A stretch of 64,000 bases of DNA from Acinetobacter beijerinckii CIP 110307 (GTDB lineage Bacteria; Pseudomonadota; Gammaproteobacteria; Pseudomonadales; Moraxellaceae). Of the stretch, positions 44,961 to 54,892 are shown one piece after another (position 1 is the stretch's first letter; every line of letters starts with the position of its first letter). The stretch lies in NCBI RefSeq assembly GCF_000369005.1, contig NZ_KB849766.1, positions 40,808 to 104,807 of the forward strand, given 5' to 3'. A program made the position numbers and the translations under genes. Below the pieces are notes generated by a model, which had not been told where the DNA came from, made no database searches, and was given only the letters and a program-made list of their open reading frames with translations.

Positions 44961-45376
44961 TTATTGTTCTTCAATACGACAAGCAAGTTTACTTAGATCT
45001 GTATCCATGGCTAAAACTGTAGGCTCTTGTTCTTGAAAATGTCCTAAATTTCCAAACTCATCAAATAAGAAAAATGTACGTTTTAAGCTTTGATCTTCAC
45101 AGGACAACTCAGTTTTAGTGATTGAATGTCGAGGAAAACTGCCATAAGAAGCATTAATGGCTTTTTCGATAACAACTTTAACGCCCGTAGAATCCAACTC
45201 TTTAGCTCTAAAGAGAATAAATTGACTTTTATCCCCTGTTTCATACCCTTGCATAAAATTTGGATGCTTTTGTACTGTATAGACTTCATCTACAAACTGA
45301 GTAACATTGATCGTAATTGGTTCAGCAAAGACGTTTTGACTAGAAAGTAATATATTGAGGCGACTATTTTTTTCAT
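44961..45376 (-). pseudogene. Secreted small protein gene out of frame at a poly-A tract
   Basis: The 3' part from about 45362 to 44961 is clearly coding (SQNVFAEPITINVTQFVDEV..., ending LSKLACRIEEQ), but its frame has no start before a TAA. An ATG at 45376 lies one base out of frame, followed by seven A (45367-45373). Adding one A gives MKKNSRLNILLSSQNVFA, a credible signal peptide, and a 138-residue secreted protein with two Cys. So the gene is shifted off, phase-variable, or misread at the homopolymer. No clear ribosome-binding site or family. Confidence 0.55.
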
Positions 45377-45393
45377 TTTATGGTTTAAAAAAA

Positions 45394-45420
45394 TGGGTGT
45401 GAAAATATAATACACACCCA
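45394..45420 (-). terminator. Terminator of the 119-residue gene
   Basis: TGGGTGTG (45394-45401) pairs with CACACCCA (45413-45420); minus strand continues with TTTTTTT. Confidence 0.8.
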
Positions 45421-45461
45421 ATACATTTTTAATTATTATTTAATTTATGTATTTTTATTAA

Positions 45462-45821
45462 TCATCGCAATGCACCAATATAGTGATGCGCGACTTGAGC
45501 TTTATAAATTTCTTCTTCTGTAACTTCCATGAAATAGGTTTCTTCTTCTTTTTCTTCTATCTTATTATTTTCAACTATGTCCAGTGTAGGCTCAGGATAT
45601 AAGTCAATCAAAGGACGTAGACGGTCTACATAGTGAGCCAATTCCTGATCACTGGTAGCTAAAGCAATTTCTATAATGTGTTTTGCATATTCTTTATTGT
45701 GGACTAAGTACATCACATCAATTACACGACTAGATACACGTCTTAAACGAACATACATTTGAGTTGCTATTGCAAAAGCTTCAGCATTTACCTTAATTTC
45801 ACTATTCATGCTTTCTTTCAT
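45462..45821 (-). CDS. Hypothetical soluble protein
   Basis: 119 residues, helical at the front (AFAIATQMYVRLRRVSSRVIDVMYLVHN) and strongly acidic at the back (ENNKIEEKEEETYFMEV). ATG 45821 follows GAGGA at five bases. Complete single gene with its own terminator. No recognised family. Confidence 0.7.
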   Translation of the reverse strand: MKESMNSEIKVNAEAFAIATQMYVRLRRVSSRVIDVMYLVHNKEYAKHIIEIALATSDQELAHYVDRLRPLIDLYPEPTLDIVENNKIEEKEEETYFMEVTEEEIYKAQVAHHYIGALR

Positions 45822-46051
45822 AAAGTCCTCACGTCGTTGGGAGAAATGTTTATTCTTAACTCATTCCAAAGAAAGCAAAATATGTACCAACAATTAAAAA
45901 ACACTTAAACTTGAAAATATTTTTATTATGAATGATTAAAAATTCTCAAAATAATAGTGAATAAAGCGGACGATCACACAAATTTGCACCGACAGTTTCA
46001 TTAAAAATCAGTTAAAATAGCCGATTGCTAAAAATGTTTTGGAAAATTTGA

Positions 46052-48256
46052 ATGAATGCTAAACAACGTCTAACAGACTATTGGGTTACCTGTGCGGACG
46101 GGCTTGAAACCTTATTACAAGAAGAGCTTGAAGATATTGGCATTCAAAACATCCAACGCTTTGCTGGACGTTTAATTTTCCAAGGTACGCTTGAACAAGC
46201 TTACCGAATTTGTATGTGGTCGCGTCTCGCGTCACGTGTACTCTTACCCATTCACACGCATGAACTTGAATATACTCATGATGCTCGTGATGTTGCAGAA
46301 GAACTCTATGAAGGTGCAATTAGCTTTGACTGGTCTCTCATTTTTGCACCACAAAGTACCTTTGCTATTCGTTTGCACATGGAAAGAGATATTAAGGTAA
46401 ATACCCAATTTGCCACATTACGCGTGAAAGATGGTGTTGTTGATTCATTCATGGAAGCTGTTGGTAAACGTCCTAGTATTGATATCAAACAGCCAGAAAT
46501 TACACTTTATGTTTTAGCAGGAAAAACGCAACATACTTATTGCTTAGATTTATCTGGTGACTCTTTACATAAGCGTGGTTATCGCCACTATATGACCGAT
46601 GCGCCAATTAAAGAAAATCTAGCAGCCGCTATTCTTCAAAAAGCACAATTAAAGCAATTAAATCCAGACTTAATTGTCGATCCAATGTGTGGTTCGGGTA
46701 CTTTTATCATCGAATCGCTCATGATTTTGACTGATCGTGCACCTGGATTAGTTCGTCGTTTTGGTTTCAATGGTTGGCATGGTCATGATCGTGATTTGTG
46801 GCTAAACATTAAAGCTGAAGCAGCCGAAAGACACGAGATTGCTTTAGAACAACCATTAGCTAAGTTTTATGCCTACGATGCTGACTGGGAAGCCGTAAAA
46901 GCTACACGTCAAAATATTATCGCTGCTGGTTTTGAAAAACTGCTTAATCATATTCAAATTGAAGAAAGAACATTAGCAGATTGGGAAGACTTCGAAGCAG
47001 AAGGTAAAAAAGCCTTTATTGTTACCAATCCCCCTTATGGCGAGCGTTTAGGTGATAAAGCTTCAAGCCGATCTTTTTACTTAGGTTTGTCAGGTTTATT
47101 ACAAAAGAATTTTCCGAATCAACCTGTCGCTGTTATTGCAGCTCAAATTGAGCAGGCAGATGTTCTAGCAATCAATGAACCTCAAACATTACGTTTGATG
47201 AATGGTAAACTGCCAATTTATGTTCGATTTGGCACAATCAAACCTGCAACTGTTACACAACCATTTTTAGCAAACTGGCAACCTCAACAATTTGAAAAAA
47301 TTGAAGGTGCTGAAGATTTTACCAATCGTTTGCAAAAAAATATGCAAAACCTAAAAAAATGGGCCGTTAAAGAAAATATCTATTGTTTACGTCTTTATGA
47401 CGCAGACTTACCTGACTTCAATGTTGCGGTTGACCTATATGGTGATCGATTACATGTACAAGAATATGCACCACCAAAAACAATTGATCCTGAAAAAGCC
47501 AAAAAACGCTTTAATCTCGCTCTCGCGGCGATACGTGCAGTAACAGGATTGAATCGTGATGCGATTTTTATTAAAACACGTGCAAAGCAAGTGGGTGCTA
47601 ATCAATATACCAAACAAAGCACTGCCTCTAAGCGATTTATTGTCCAAGAAGGTAATGCCAAAATTTTAGTGAATTTGACTGATTATTTAGACACTGGTTT
47701 ATTCCTAGATCATCGTCAAATTCGTCTAAGAATTGCGAAAGAAGCAAAAGGAAAACATTTCCTTAACCTTTATAGCTATACCTCTACGGCAAGCCTACAT
47801 GCTGCTTTAGGTGGAGCTGCTAGCACCACAAGCGTCGATCTATCAAATACTTACTTGAATTGGTCTAAAGAAAATTTCGTCTTAAATGGTTTAACTGTAG
47901 ATCACGCAGATGAACAACATATGTTCTTTTCAAGTGACTGTTTTGAATGGCTCAAAGAAGGTCATGAGCAATATGATTTAATTTTTATTGACCCACCAAC
48001 TTTCTCAAACTCTAAAAAGTTTTATGGAACTTTTGATGTGCAACGTGACCACGTTTCATTGATTAAACGTGCGATGAATCGACTAACAAGTGATGGTACG
48101 CTTTACTTTTCAAACAACTATCGTGGTTTTGAATTAGATGAAGAAATTGAAGCAATGTATCACATTGAAGAGATTACTTCTGAAACGATTGGGTTGGATT
48201 TTAAGCGTAATCATAAAATCCATCGTGCATGGAAAATTCAACACCCAAGTGTTTAA
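46052..48256 (+). CDS. rlmL: Bifunctional 23S rRNA methyltransferase RlmKL
   Basis: 734-residue fusion that methylates G2445 (N2) and G2069 (N7) of 23S rRNA. The N-terminal part carries a THUMP domain (about 45-155), then the RlmL domain with VDPMCGSGTFIIES and TNPPYGERLGDKASS (about residue 325). The RlmK half (about 470-734) has LNLYSYTSTASLHAALGGA and FIDPPTFSNSKKFYGTFDVQRDH (about residue 646). Length equals the fused E. coli protein. GGA lies before ATG 46052. Confidence 0.96.
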   Translation: MNAKQRLTDYWVTCADGLETLLQEELEDIGIQNIQRFAGRLIFQGTLEQAYRICMWSRLASRVLLPIHTHELEYTHDARDVAEELYEGAISFDWSLIFAPQSTFAIRLHMERDIKVNTQFATLRVKDGVVDSFMEAVGKRPSIDIKQPEITLYVLAGKTQHTYCLDLSGDSLHKRGYRHYMTDAPIKENLAAAILQKAQLKQLNPDLIVDPMCGSGTFIIESLMILTDRAPGLVRRFGFNGWHGHDRDLWLNIKAEAAERHEIALEQPLAKFYAYDADWEAVKATRQNIIAAGFEKLLNHIQIEERTLADWEDFEAEGKKAFIVTNPPYGERLGDKASSRSFYLGLSGLLQKNFPNQPVAVIAAQIEQADVLAINEPQTLRLMNGKLPIYVRFGTIKPATVTQPFLANWQPQQFEKIEGAEDFTNRLQKNMQNLKKWAVKENIYCLRLYDADLPDFNVAVDLYGDRLHVQEYAPPKTIDPEKAKKRFNLALAAIRAVTGLNRDAIFIKTRAKQVGANQYTKQSTASKRFIVQEGNAKILVNLTDYLDTGLFLDHRQIRLRIAKEAKGKHFLNLYSYTSTASLHAALGGAASTTSVDLSNTYLNWSKENFVLNGLTVDHADEQHMFFSSDCFEWLKEGHEQYDLIFIDPPTFSNSKKFYGTFDVQRDHVSLIKRAMNRLTSDGTLYFSNNYRGFELDEEIEAMYHIEEITSETIGLDFKRNHKIHRAWKIQHPSV

Positions 48257-48272
48257 AGCTTGATTCTCGATT

Positions 48273-48692
48273 TCACCTATATGTTATTTTCGATCTTTTA
48301 ATATTAGGTGAATCGAACTCATATATCATAAAGCGATCTGGAGACTCATCATGAGGCTTCATGGTCGCTTTCTTTTTCTCACGGCCATCCGATACAGCTG
48401 TTTTCTTTTGCTCTTCATAAGGTGATAAAGCACCTTCAGCCAACATATTTATACGAATTTCCCTTAAATTACGATCACTTAACACCTTTTGAGCAAGCCA
48501 TCGCTCTTGCAAAGGTTTTTGAGCATCTTGCTCTGCTTTTTCAATAATCCTAGGTAAAGCGTTATTTAATACACCTGTTTGGAGTGCCAATGATCCTTCA
48601 GCTAGTGGTTGTACAGCCCAACCCGCTAAGGGTAAGACAGCAGTAAACAAAATCACACCCATGCTAGTGTAATGATGTTGCTTTTTCTCCAT
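48273..48692 (-). CDS. Hypothetical secreted or membrane-anchored protein
   Basis: 139 residues. A hydrophobic N-terminal segment (YTSMGVILFTAVLPLAGWAVQPLA) acts as signal peptide or anchor. The rest is charged and partly helical (RIIEKAEQDAQKPLQERWLAQ, EEQKKTAVSDGREKKKATMK). AGGAT lies eight bases before ATG 48692. No recognised family. Confidence 0.65.
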   Translation of the reverse strand: MEKKQHHYTSMGVILFTAVLPLAGWAVQPLAEGSLALQTGVLNNALPRIIEKAEQDAQKPLQERWLAQKVLSDRNLREIRINMLAEGALSPYEEQKKTAVSDGREKKKATMKPHDESPDRFMIYEFDSPNIKRSKITYR

Positions 48693-48807
48693 TGCAATTC
48701 ATCCTGAATTTTTTTCTTATTTGGTTTTCAAACTAGCAAGTTTTTAATCAAGTAGCAATGTCATTGGTAATTTTCCCATATAAATCTGACAAGTTGCATC
48801 AATAAAA

Positions 48808-48836
48808 AAAGACGATGACTTTCGTCACCGCCTTTT
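48808..48836 (-). terminator. clpB terminator
   Basis: Imperfect stem around loop TTTC (48808-48819 with 48824-48836); minus strand continues TTTTTTT. Confidence 0.8.
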
Positions 48837-48857
48837 ATTGATTGTTAAAATTTAAGC

Positions 48858-51437
48858 TTAACTCAATTTCATTTTATCAAAGACTAAATGTCCATCTTCA
48901 GCTTTAATCAGGATATTATCACCTGCTTGAAATGCGCCAGAAAGAATTTTTTGAGCTAAACTATTTTCCACTTGCTGTTGAATAGCACGTTTTAAAGGAC
49001 GCGCGCCATACACAGGATCAAAGCCAGCATCGATTAATAAATCAAACGCTGTATCATCAACAGTTAAACCCATATCTCGCTCACTTAAACGTGAACGTAA
49101 ACGATCCAACTGAATATCTGCAATCCCACGAATCTGAGCTTTTTTGAGTGAATGGAACACCACTAACTCATCAATACGGTTAATAAATTCAGGTCGGAAA
49201 TGCTGACTCACAGCAGCCATGACGACAGTTCGAACTTCATCATCACTAGCACCCTCACCTAATTCGCGAACGTCTTGCGAACCTAAGTTGGACGTCATGA
49301 CGATTACCGTATTTTTAAAGTCAACCACACGACCTTGCGAATCAGTTAAACGACCATCATCCAACACCTGCAATAAAATATTGAATACATCTGGATGCGC
49401 TTTCTCAACCTCATCAAATAGAACAACGCTATATGGTTTACGGCGAACCGCTTCTGTCAACACACCACCTTCTTCATAACCGACATATCCAGGAGGTGCG
49501 CCTACAAGACGACTTACAGAATGCTTTTCCATAAACTCAGACATATCAATACGAATCATGGCATCGTCACTATCAAACAAAAAGTTTGCTAATGCTTTAG
49601 TCAACTCTGTTTTACCAACACCTGTTGGACCTAAGAATAAAAATGATCCGCTTGGTCGATTTGGATCAGACAAGCCAGCACGTGAGCGACGAACTGCATT
49701 CGATACAGCAACAACAGCTTCATCCTGCCCAACCACACGATTATGTAAAAACGCTTCCATATTTAAAAGTTTTTCACGCTCACCTTGCAGCATTTTCGAC
49801 ACAGGAATCCCCGTTGCAGCACTAACAACTTCTGCAATTTCATTCTCAGTCACTTTGGTACGAATAAGTTTTGGTTCTTCATTTTCTTCAGCGACTTCGG
49901 CTTGTTCCAAACGTTTTTGAAGTTCTGGAATTACACCGTACTGTAAACGTGCTGCTTCAGCCAAATCACCTTCACGCTTTGCTTTTTCCAAAGCTACACG
50001 GGCTTGATCGAGTTCAACTTGTGCCTTCTTATCACCTTCAACCAGTGTTTTTTCAGCTTTCCAAATTTCTTCAAGATCATTGTACTCTTTTTGCTTTTCA
50101 GCAATTTGCTGTTCAAGATGATTGACTTCGGCTTTACTACCAGCATCTTCATCTTTTTTGACTGCTTCTAACTGCATCTTTAACTGAATAAGACGGCGAT
50201 CAAGTTTGTCCAAAGCTTCTGGCTTTGAGTCAATTTCCATCTTAATACGCGATGCAGCTTCATCAATTAAATCAATCGCTTTATCAGGTAATTGGCGATC
50301 TGTAATATAACGATGTGACATTTTTGCAGCAGCAATAATGGCTGAGTCTAAAATTTGTACGCCATGATGCGTTGCATATTTCTCTTTTAGACCACGCAAA
50401 ATCGCGATGGTATCTTCAACACTTGGCTCATCAACCAACACTTTTTGGAAACGACGTTCCAGCGCAGCATCTTTTTCAATGTACTGACGATACTCATCTA
50501 AAGTCGTTGCACCTACACAACGTAACTCACCTCGTGCCAATGCAGGTTTCAACATATTACCCGCATCCATAGCACCATCACCTTTACCTGCACCAACAAG
50601 CGTATGTAACTCATCGATGAATAGAATGATTTCACCTTCATGTTTTGCAAGATCTTTAAGAACTGCTTTTAAGCGTTCCTCAAACTCACCACGATACTTT
50701 GCGCCAGCAAGTAATGAGCCTAAATCTAATGAAAGTACCCGTTTACTTTTAAGACTTTCTGGTACTTCACCATTAATAATACGCTGTGCTAAACCTTCAA
50801 CAATCGCAGTCTTACCGACCCCTGGCTCACCAATGAGAACAGGATTATTCTTAGTACGACGTGATAAAACTTGAATGGTTCGACGGATTTCATCATCACG
50901 CCCAATCACTGGATCTAACTTACCAGCTAAGGCACGTTCAGTTAAATCAATCGTATATTTATTAAGAGAGTCACGTTGATCTTCGTGATTATTGCTCATG
51001 ACTTTGTCATTTCCTCTAATATTTTCAATCACTTTTCGTAAACTATCTGATGTTACACCCACACTATTTAATATCGTTTTAGTTTCGCCTGTTTCGGCTA
51101 ACCCCAACAAAACCCAATCTGTAGATAAAAACTCATCACCGACCTTTTGCGCATATCGATCAGCTAAATTCAGTGCTTTTACAGCTTCAGGATTGAGATT
51201 AATGTCTCCAGTAGGATTCGCTAATGTCGGTGCATTTTGCAAAGCTTGTTCTAACTTTTGCTTTAATTCAGGTAAACGAGCACCTGCTTGTTGTAGCAAG
51301 CTCAAGTTAGCGGGTTCTTCTAATAAAGTCATTAAAAGATGAATTCCTGCGATTGCAGTATGATCTTTACCCATAGCTAATGATTGTGCATCTGAAAGGG
51401 CTTGCTGTAGACGGTTTGTAAATTTTTCAAAACGCAT
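48858..51437 (-). CDS. clpB: ATP-dependent disaggregase ClpB
   Basis: 859-residue AAA+ hexamer that rescues aggregated proteins with DnaK. The N-terminal Clp repeats ([21 protein letters not shown]), first Walker [18 protein letters not shown] (about residue 203), coiled-coil middle domain (about 410-525) and second Walker [20 protein letters not shown] (about residue 605) are all present. [10 protein letters not shown] and GYVGYEEGG are the pore loops. Promoter elements for the heat-shock sigma factor lie upstream. Confidence 0.98.
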   Translation of the reverse strand: MRFEKFTNRLQQALSDAQSLAMGKDHTAIAGIHLLMTLLEEPANLSLLQQAGARLPELKQKLEQALQNAPTLANPTGDINLNPEAVKALNLADRYAQKVGDEFLSTDWVLLGLAETGETKTILNSVGVTSDSLRKVIENIRGNDKVMSNNHEDQRDSLNKYTIDLTERALAGKLDPVIGRDDEIRRTIQVLSRRTKNNPVLIGEPGVGKTAIVEGLAQRIINGEVPESLKSKRVLSLDLGSLLAGAKYRGEFEERLKAVLKDLAKHEGEIILFIDELHTLVGAGKGDGAMDAGNMLKPALARGELRCVGATTLDEYRQYIEKDAALERRFQKVLVDEPSVEDTIAILRGLKEKYATHHGVQILDSAIIAAAKMSHRYITDRQLPDKAIDLIDEAASRIKMEIDSKPEALDKLDRRLIQLKMQLEAVKKDEDAGSKAEVNHLEQQIAEKQKEYNDLEEIWKAEKTLVEGDKKAQVELDQARVALEKAKREGDLAEAARLQYGVIPELQKRLEQAEVAEENEEPKLIRTKVTENEIAEVVSAATGIPVSKMLQGEREKLLNMEAFLHNRVVGQDEAVVAVSNAVRRSRAGLSDPNRPSGSFLFLGPTGVGKTELTKALANFLFDSDDAMIRIDMSEFMEKHSVSRLVGAPPGYVGYEEGGVLTEAVRRKPYSVVLFDEVEKAHPDVFNILLQVLDDGRLTDSQGRVVDFKNTVIVMTSNLGSQDVRELGEGASDDEVRTVVMAAVSQHFRPEFINRIDELVVFHSLKKAQIRGIADIQLDRLRSRLSERDMGLTVDDTAFDLLIDAGFDPVYGARPLKRAIQQQVENSLAQKILSGAFQAGDNILIKAEDGHLVFDKMKLS

Positions 51438-51476
51438 TCTTGTTATTCCTCACAACAAATTTTTAACTTATCACTT

Positions 51477-51504
51477 AGATGGGAACGTTTTTTTAAATTT
51501 CAAA
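51477..51504 (-). promoter_or_regulatory. Sigma-32-type heat-shock promoter of clpB
   Basis: -35 TTTGAAA (51498-51504) and -10 CCCATCT (51477-51483) 14 bp apart on the minus strand; matches the sigma-32 pattern CTTGAAA and CCCATnT. Confidence 0.8.
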
Positions 51505-51699
51505 TAAATTTTATATATTTTTCAAAATCTTATAAATAAACACATAGTTAAAACTCAGTAATAATATGGGTCTATAAACAATATATTTCAAGTATATTTT
51601 GTATAATTTTTCATTGAGTCAGAACATCAGAAAAGTATTATTGCTTATGTTCTCTATTTCACCTATTTTAAACTGAATAATTTCTTAGCATTGAAAACA

Positions 51700-52500
51700 A
51701 TGTACTTTAATAAATTTTTTCTATGTTCTATTCTCCTTACAATTTCATATACCTCATCGGCAGAATTACCTCAAGATTCACGCCGAGCAGGTGGCATTGC
51801 TGTCATTCCTTTATCGGCTCATACAACTCAAGTTTTTTATGAGCGAAATCCTGTATTAATTACACAACAAAATGAACAGCGTTATGCTGTCCTAGGTATT
51901 CCTCTTTCTGCACCTACAGGTAAGTTAACTTTAACGACCAATACTAAGCCAATAGAAATTGAAATAATCCCTTATCCTTATGCCGAGCAGCGACTAACTG
52001 TAGCAAATCAAGACTATGTTAATCCCAACCAAGATCAGCTAGATCGTTATGCACGCGAAGCTAAAGAGCAAAATGATGTATATAGTTCATTTAGTAACAG
52101 TCATTTGACTTATTTTCCAAATTTTATTCGCCCAACGGCAGGAAAATTTAGCAATTCATTTGGACGAAAGCGTTTTTTTAATGGTGAAGAGCGCGCTCCT
52201 CACTCAGGTTTAGATATACCAACCCCAATTGGACAAAAAGTCATCGCACCAGCTGATGGTATTGTGGTGCAAACTGGTAATTATTTTTTTAATGGCAATA
52301 CTGTACTGATTGATCATGGTCAAGGTTTAATCAGCATGTTCTGTCATTTAAGTAAAATTTACGTAGAAAAAGGACAATCTATACGTCAAGGGGAGCTACT
52401 AGGCTTAGTCGGTAAAACAGGACGTGTTACGGGTCCGCATCTACATTGGGGAATGAGCCTTAATAATGCACGTGTAGATCCAGCCTTATTTCTAAAATAA
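51700..52500 (+). CDS. M23-family (LytM-type) murein endopeptidase
   Basis: 266 residues with signal peptide (MYFNKFFLCSILLTISYTSSA). The C-terminal zinc domain has the ligand pattern PHSGLDIP (HxxxD) and GPHLHWGMSL (HxH), so it is expected to be active. The N-terminal half is an Ig-like LytM-associated region. It cleaves peptidoglycan crosslinks in the periplasm. I use ATG 51700; the frame also opens at TTG 51691. The ribosome-binding site is poor. Confidence 0.92.
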   Translation: MYFNKFFLCSILLTISYTSSAELPQDSRRAGGIAVIPLSAHTTQVFYERNPVLITQQNEQRYAVLGIPLSAPTGKLTLTTNTKPIEIEIIPYPYAEQRLTVANQDYVNPNQDQLDRYAREAKEQNDVYSSFSNSHLTYFPNFIRPTAGKFSNSFGRKRFFNGEERAPHSGLDIPTPIGQKVIAPADGIVVQTGNYFFNGNTVLIDHGQGLISMFCHLSKIYVEKGQSIRQGELLGLVGKTGRVTGPHLHWGMSLNNARVDPALFLK

Positions 52501-52511
52501 AAATTCAATAA

Positions 52512-52544
52512 AAAAGTGATCTACTCAAACACAGATCACTTTTT
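52512..52544. terminator. Terminator between the M23 and OsmC genes
   Basis: AAAAGTGATCT (52512-52522) pairs with AGATCACTTTT (52533-52543), ten-base loop, A/T tracts on both sides. Confidence 0.88.
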
Positions 52545-52566
52545 AGAAAAACTAAACAATATCGTG

Positions 52567-52989
52567 TTATTCTGCTTCTACAATCTCAAAATCGTGGGTG
52601 ATTTCAACGCCACCCTCTGCAAGCATTTTACTTGCTGAACAATATTTTTCAGCAGAAAGCTCAACTGCTTTTTCAACTTGTTTGGCTTTTACGGATTTAC
52701 CTGTCACAATGAAATGCAAATGGATTTTAGTAAACACTGCTGGGATTGAATCTGCTCTATCAGCTTTTAGCTGACATACTACACCTGTCACATCTTGGCG
52801 AGATTTCTTTAAAATGGTCACAATATCAAATGAAGCACAACCACCAAGTCCCATTAAAATCAACTCCATAGGACGTGGACCGCGGTTTTCACCTCCATAT
52901 TCAGCCGAACCATCCATCACCACACTGTGGCCACTTTCTGATTTCGCTTCAAAAGCAACATTCTCTAACCAATGTACACTTGTTTGCAT
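52567..52989 (-). CDS. yhfA: OsmC-family protein YhfA
   Basis: 140-residue OsmC-fold protein with cysteines in LGGCASFDIVTILKKS and AEKYCSASKMLAEGG. The name YhfA fits sequence and position: it lies divergent from crp, as in E. coli. Presumed thiol peroxidase-like function, not proven. Confidence 0.9.
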   Translation of the reverse strand: MQTSVHWLENVAFEAKSESGHSVVMDGSAEYGGENRGPRPMELILMGLGGCASFDIVTILKKSRQDVTGVVCQLKADRADSIPAVFTKIHLHFIVTGKSVKAKQVEKAVELSAEKYCSASKMLAEGGVEITHDFEIVEAE

Positions 52990-53136
52990 TGCAACTACCC
53001 ACGAAACGTTATAAATTTACTCTGTTCTTGTACACTAACATAAAATGAGTTGATAAGGAATTTCAGCTCTTCTGTGTAGAAAAGGCTCAAACAGAGCCTG
53101 TGCGATCGGTTTTATCCAAATTCGGAAATTTTAAGC

Positions 53137-53844
53137 ATGACTTCAAATTTTTCACAACTTAGCACTGACGCTTTATCACCAGGCCAACTACCTGAATCAG
53201 TTAAAGCCTTGCTAAAACGTGCTCATATTAACAGATACCCTAAACGCACCGCGATTGTTGACGCTGGAACGGAATCAAAATCACTGTATTTAATATTAAA
53301 AGGTTCAGTGTCAATTATATTACGTGAAGATGACGAGCGTGAGATTGTTGTTGCCTACTTAAACCCAGGCGATTTCTTTGGCGAAATGGGTCTTTTTGAA
53401 ACTAATCCTCAACGAACTGCTGAAGTACGTACCCGCGATGTATGTGAAATAGCAGAAATTACCTATGATAACTTCCATGAGTTAAGCAAACAGTATCCTG
53501 ATCTAAGCTATGCTGTATTCGCTCAACTTGTGCGTCGTTTGAAAAATACAACGCGTAAAGTGACAGATCTTGCTTTTATCGATGTTTCTGGTCGTATTGC
53601 ACGCTGTTTAATTGATTTATCTGCTCAACCAGAGGCAATGATTTTACCTAATGGTCGTCAGATTCGTATTACACGTCAAGAAATTGGTCGTATCGTAGGC
53701 TGTTCTCGTGAAATGGTTGGTCGTGTTCTTAAAACACTAGAAGATCAAGGCATGATTCAAACTGATGGTAAAGCGATTTTAATCTTCGATACTTCTTTAG
53801 AAGAAAACACATTTACTGAAGAAGAGTTTGATGACGAGGAATAA
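53137..53844 (+). CDS. crp: cAMP receptor protein family regulator (Vfr/CRP)
   Basis: 235-residue global regulator. The cyclic nucleotide pocket is PGDFFGEMGLFETNPQRTAEVRT (about residues 70-92), with the Glu and Arg of CRP. The DNA-binding helix-turn-helix is ITRQEIGRIVGCSREMVGRVLKTLEDQG (about residues 175-202, in pieces). The N-terminus is about 20 residues longer than in E. coli CRP, and the C-terminus has a Glu-rich tail (FTEEEFDDEE). Divergent from yhfA. Confidence 0.95.
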   Translation: MTSNFSQLSTDALSPGQLPESVKALLKRAHINRYPKRTAIVDAGTESKSLYLILKGSVSIILREDDEREIVVAYLNPGDFFGEMGLFETNPQRTAEVRTRDVCEIAEITYDNFHELSKQYPDLSYAVFAQLVRRLKNTTRKVTDLAFIDVSGRIARCLIDLSAQPEAMILPNGRQIRITRQEIGRIVGCSREMVGRVLKTLEDQGMIQTDGKAILIFDTSLEENTFTEEEFDDEE

Positions 53845-53869
53845 ACGTCCTTGTTGTTAACCTAGATAT

Positions 53870-53892
53870 AAGCCAGTGTTTACACTGGCTTT
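53870..53892 (+). terminator. crp terminator
   Basis: AAGCCAGTG-TTTA-CACTGGCTT, then TAATTTTTT. Confidence 0.88.
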
Positions 53893-54048
53893 AATTTTTT
53901 ATGGATGTTTGTTTTAAAGTACAAAATAACATTGATTACATAATTACTATGATTATAGAGATATTCAGAATGTAATCCGATCTAAACATTTTCTATAATC
54001 CTTATTAATCATGAATATATTCAAAAATACTGATTTGGAGCGAGTAAT

Positions 54049-54825
54049 ATGAAGAAATTGGCTTTAAGCCTTTGCGCGATGACAATATTAGGGGTTTCTG
54101 GTTGCGCATCATTTGCAGAAATGGCAGGTGCTGACACTGCAACCTTGAATGCTCAATCGGCTCAAGGTTTTTCAAAAATGACTCAAGAAGCTCGTGCGAA
54201 AAATCAACTTGATACAAGCTCAAGCACTTATCAGCGTATTAATACCGTATTTTTACGCCTTAAACCGTACGCGGATCAAATGAATCAAACAGGCCAACGT
54301 TTTGATTGGCAATTGGCTGTACTAAAATCTGATACGGTCAATGCTTATGTTGCGCCAGGCGGGAAAGTTGTTTTCTACACGGGTATTGTAAATAAACTCA
54401 ATCTTACCAATGATGAGATTGCAGCAATTATGGGGCATGAGATGACTCACGCCCTTGAAGAGCATGCTAAAAGTAAAATTGGTGCGCAAGCCCTGACTAA
54501 CTTAGCCATCGGAATTGGTACTTCTTATGCGGGTGCTAACATTGGTGAGGCTGGGAATGCTGCAATTAACTTAGGCAGTCAAATTGGTATTGGTCTACCT
54601 TATTCACGTAATCTTGAAAGTCGCGCAGACTATGGTGGCTTAATGCTGATGGCTAGAGCGGGCTATAATCCAAATGCAGCGATTAGTCTGTGGGAAAAAA
54701 TGAATCGTTTAGACGGTGCAGGTGGCGGTTCATTCTTATCAACCCACCCATCAAATACACAGCGTATTAGCGATATGCGTAAAAACTTGCCTGCTGCAAT
54801 GGCATTGTACAATAAGCGTCGCTAA
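54049..54825 (+). CDS. M48-family metallopeptidase lipoprotein (LoiP/BepA-like)
   Basis: 258 residues. Lipoprotein signal MKKLALSLCAMTILGVSGC, Cys19. Zinc motif HEMTHALEEH (about residue 129) with distal Glu in NLESRADYGG, as in LoiP, YcaL and BepA. These enzymes process outer-membrane proteins in the periplasm. The C-terminal LSTHPSNTQRISDM is a family feature. GGAGCG lies before ATG 54049. Confidence 0.93.
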   Translation: MKKLALSLCAMTILGVSGCASFAEMAGADTATLNAQSAQGFSKMTQEARAKNQLDTSSSTYQRINTVFLRLKPYADQMNQTGQRFDWQLAVLKSDTVNAYVAPGGKVVFYTGIVNKLNLTNDEIAAIMGHEMTHALEEHAKSKIGAQALTNLAIGIGTSYAGANIGEAGNAAINLGSQIGIGLPYSRNLESRADYGGLMLMARAGYNPNAAISLWEKMNRLDGAGGGSFLSTHPSNTQRISDMRKNLPAAMALYNKRR

Positions 54826-54834
54826 TTCACATTT

Positions 54835-54867
54835 AAGCCATTAAATCATCAATTGATTTAATGGCTT
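54835..54867. terminator. Bidirectional terminator
   Basis: Perfect 14-pair stem AAGCCATTAAATCA (54835-54848) with its complement (54854-54867), five-base loop. Confidence 0.88.
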
Positions 54868-54892
54868 TTAGTCGATTGACAGAGAAATAATT

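Noticed and set aside
49219..50125. Several plus-strand frames of 66-120 codons
   Set aside because: All are antisense shadows of clpB with biased composition and no start signals.
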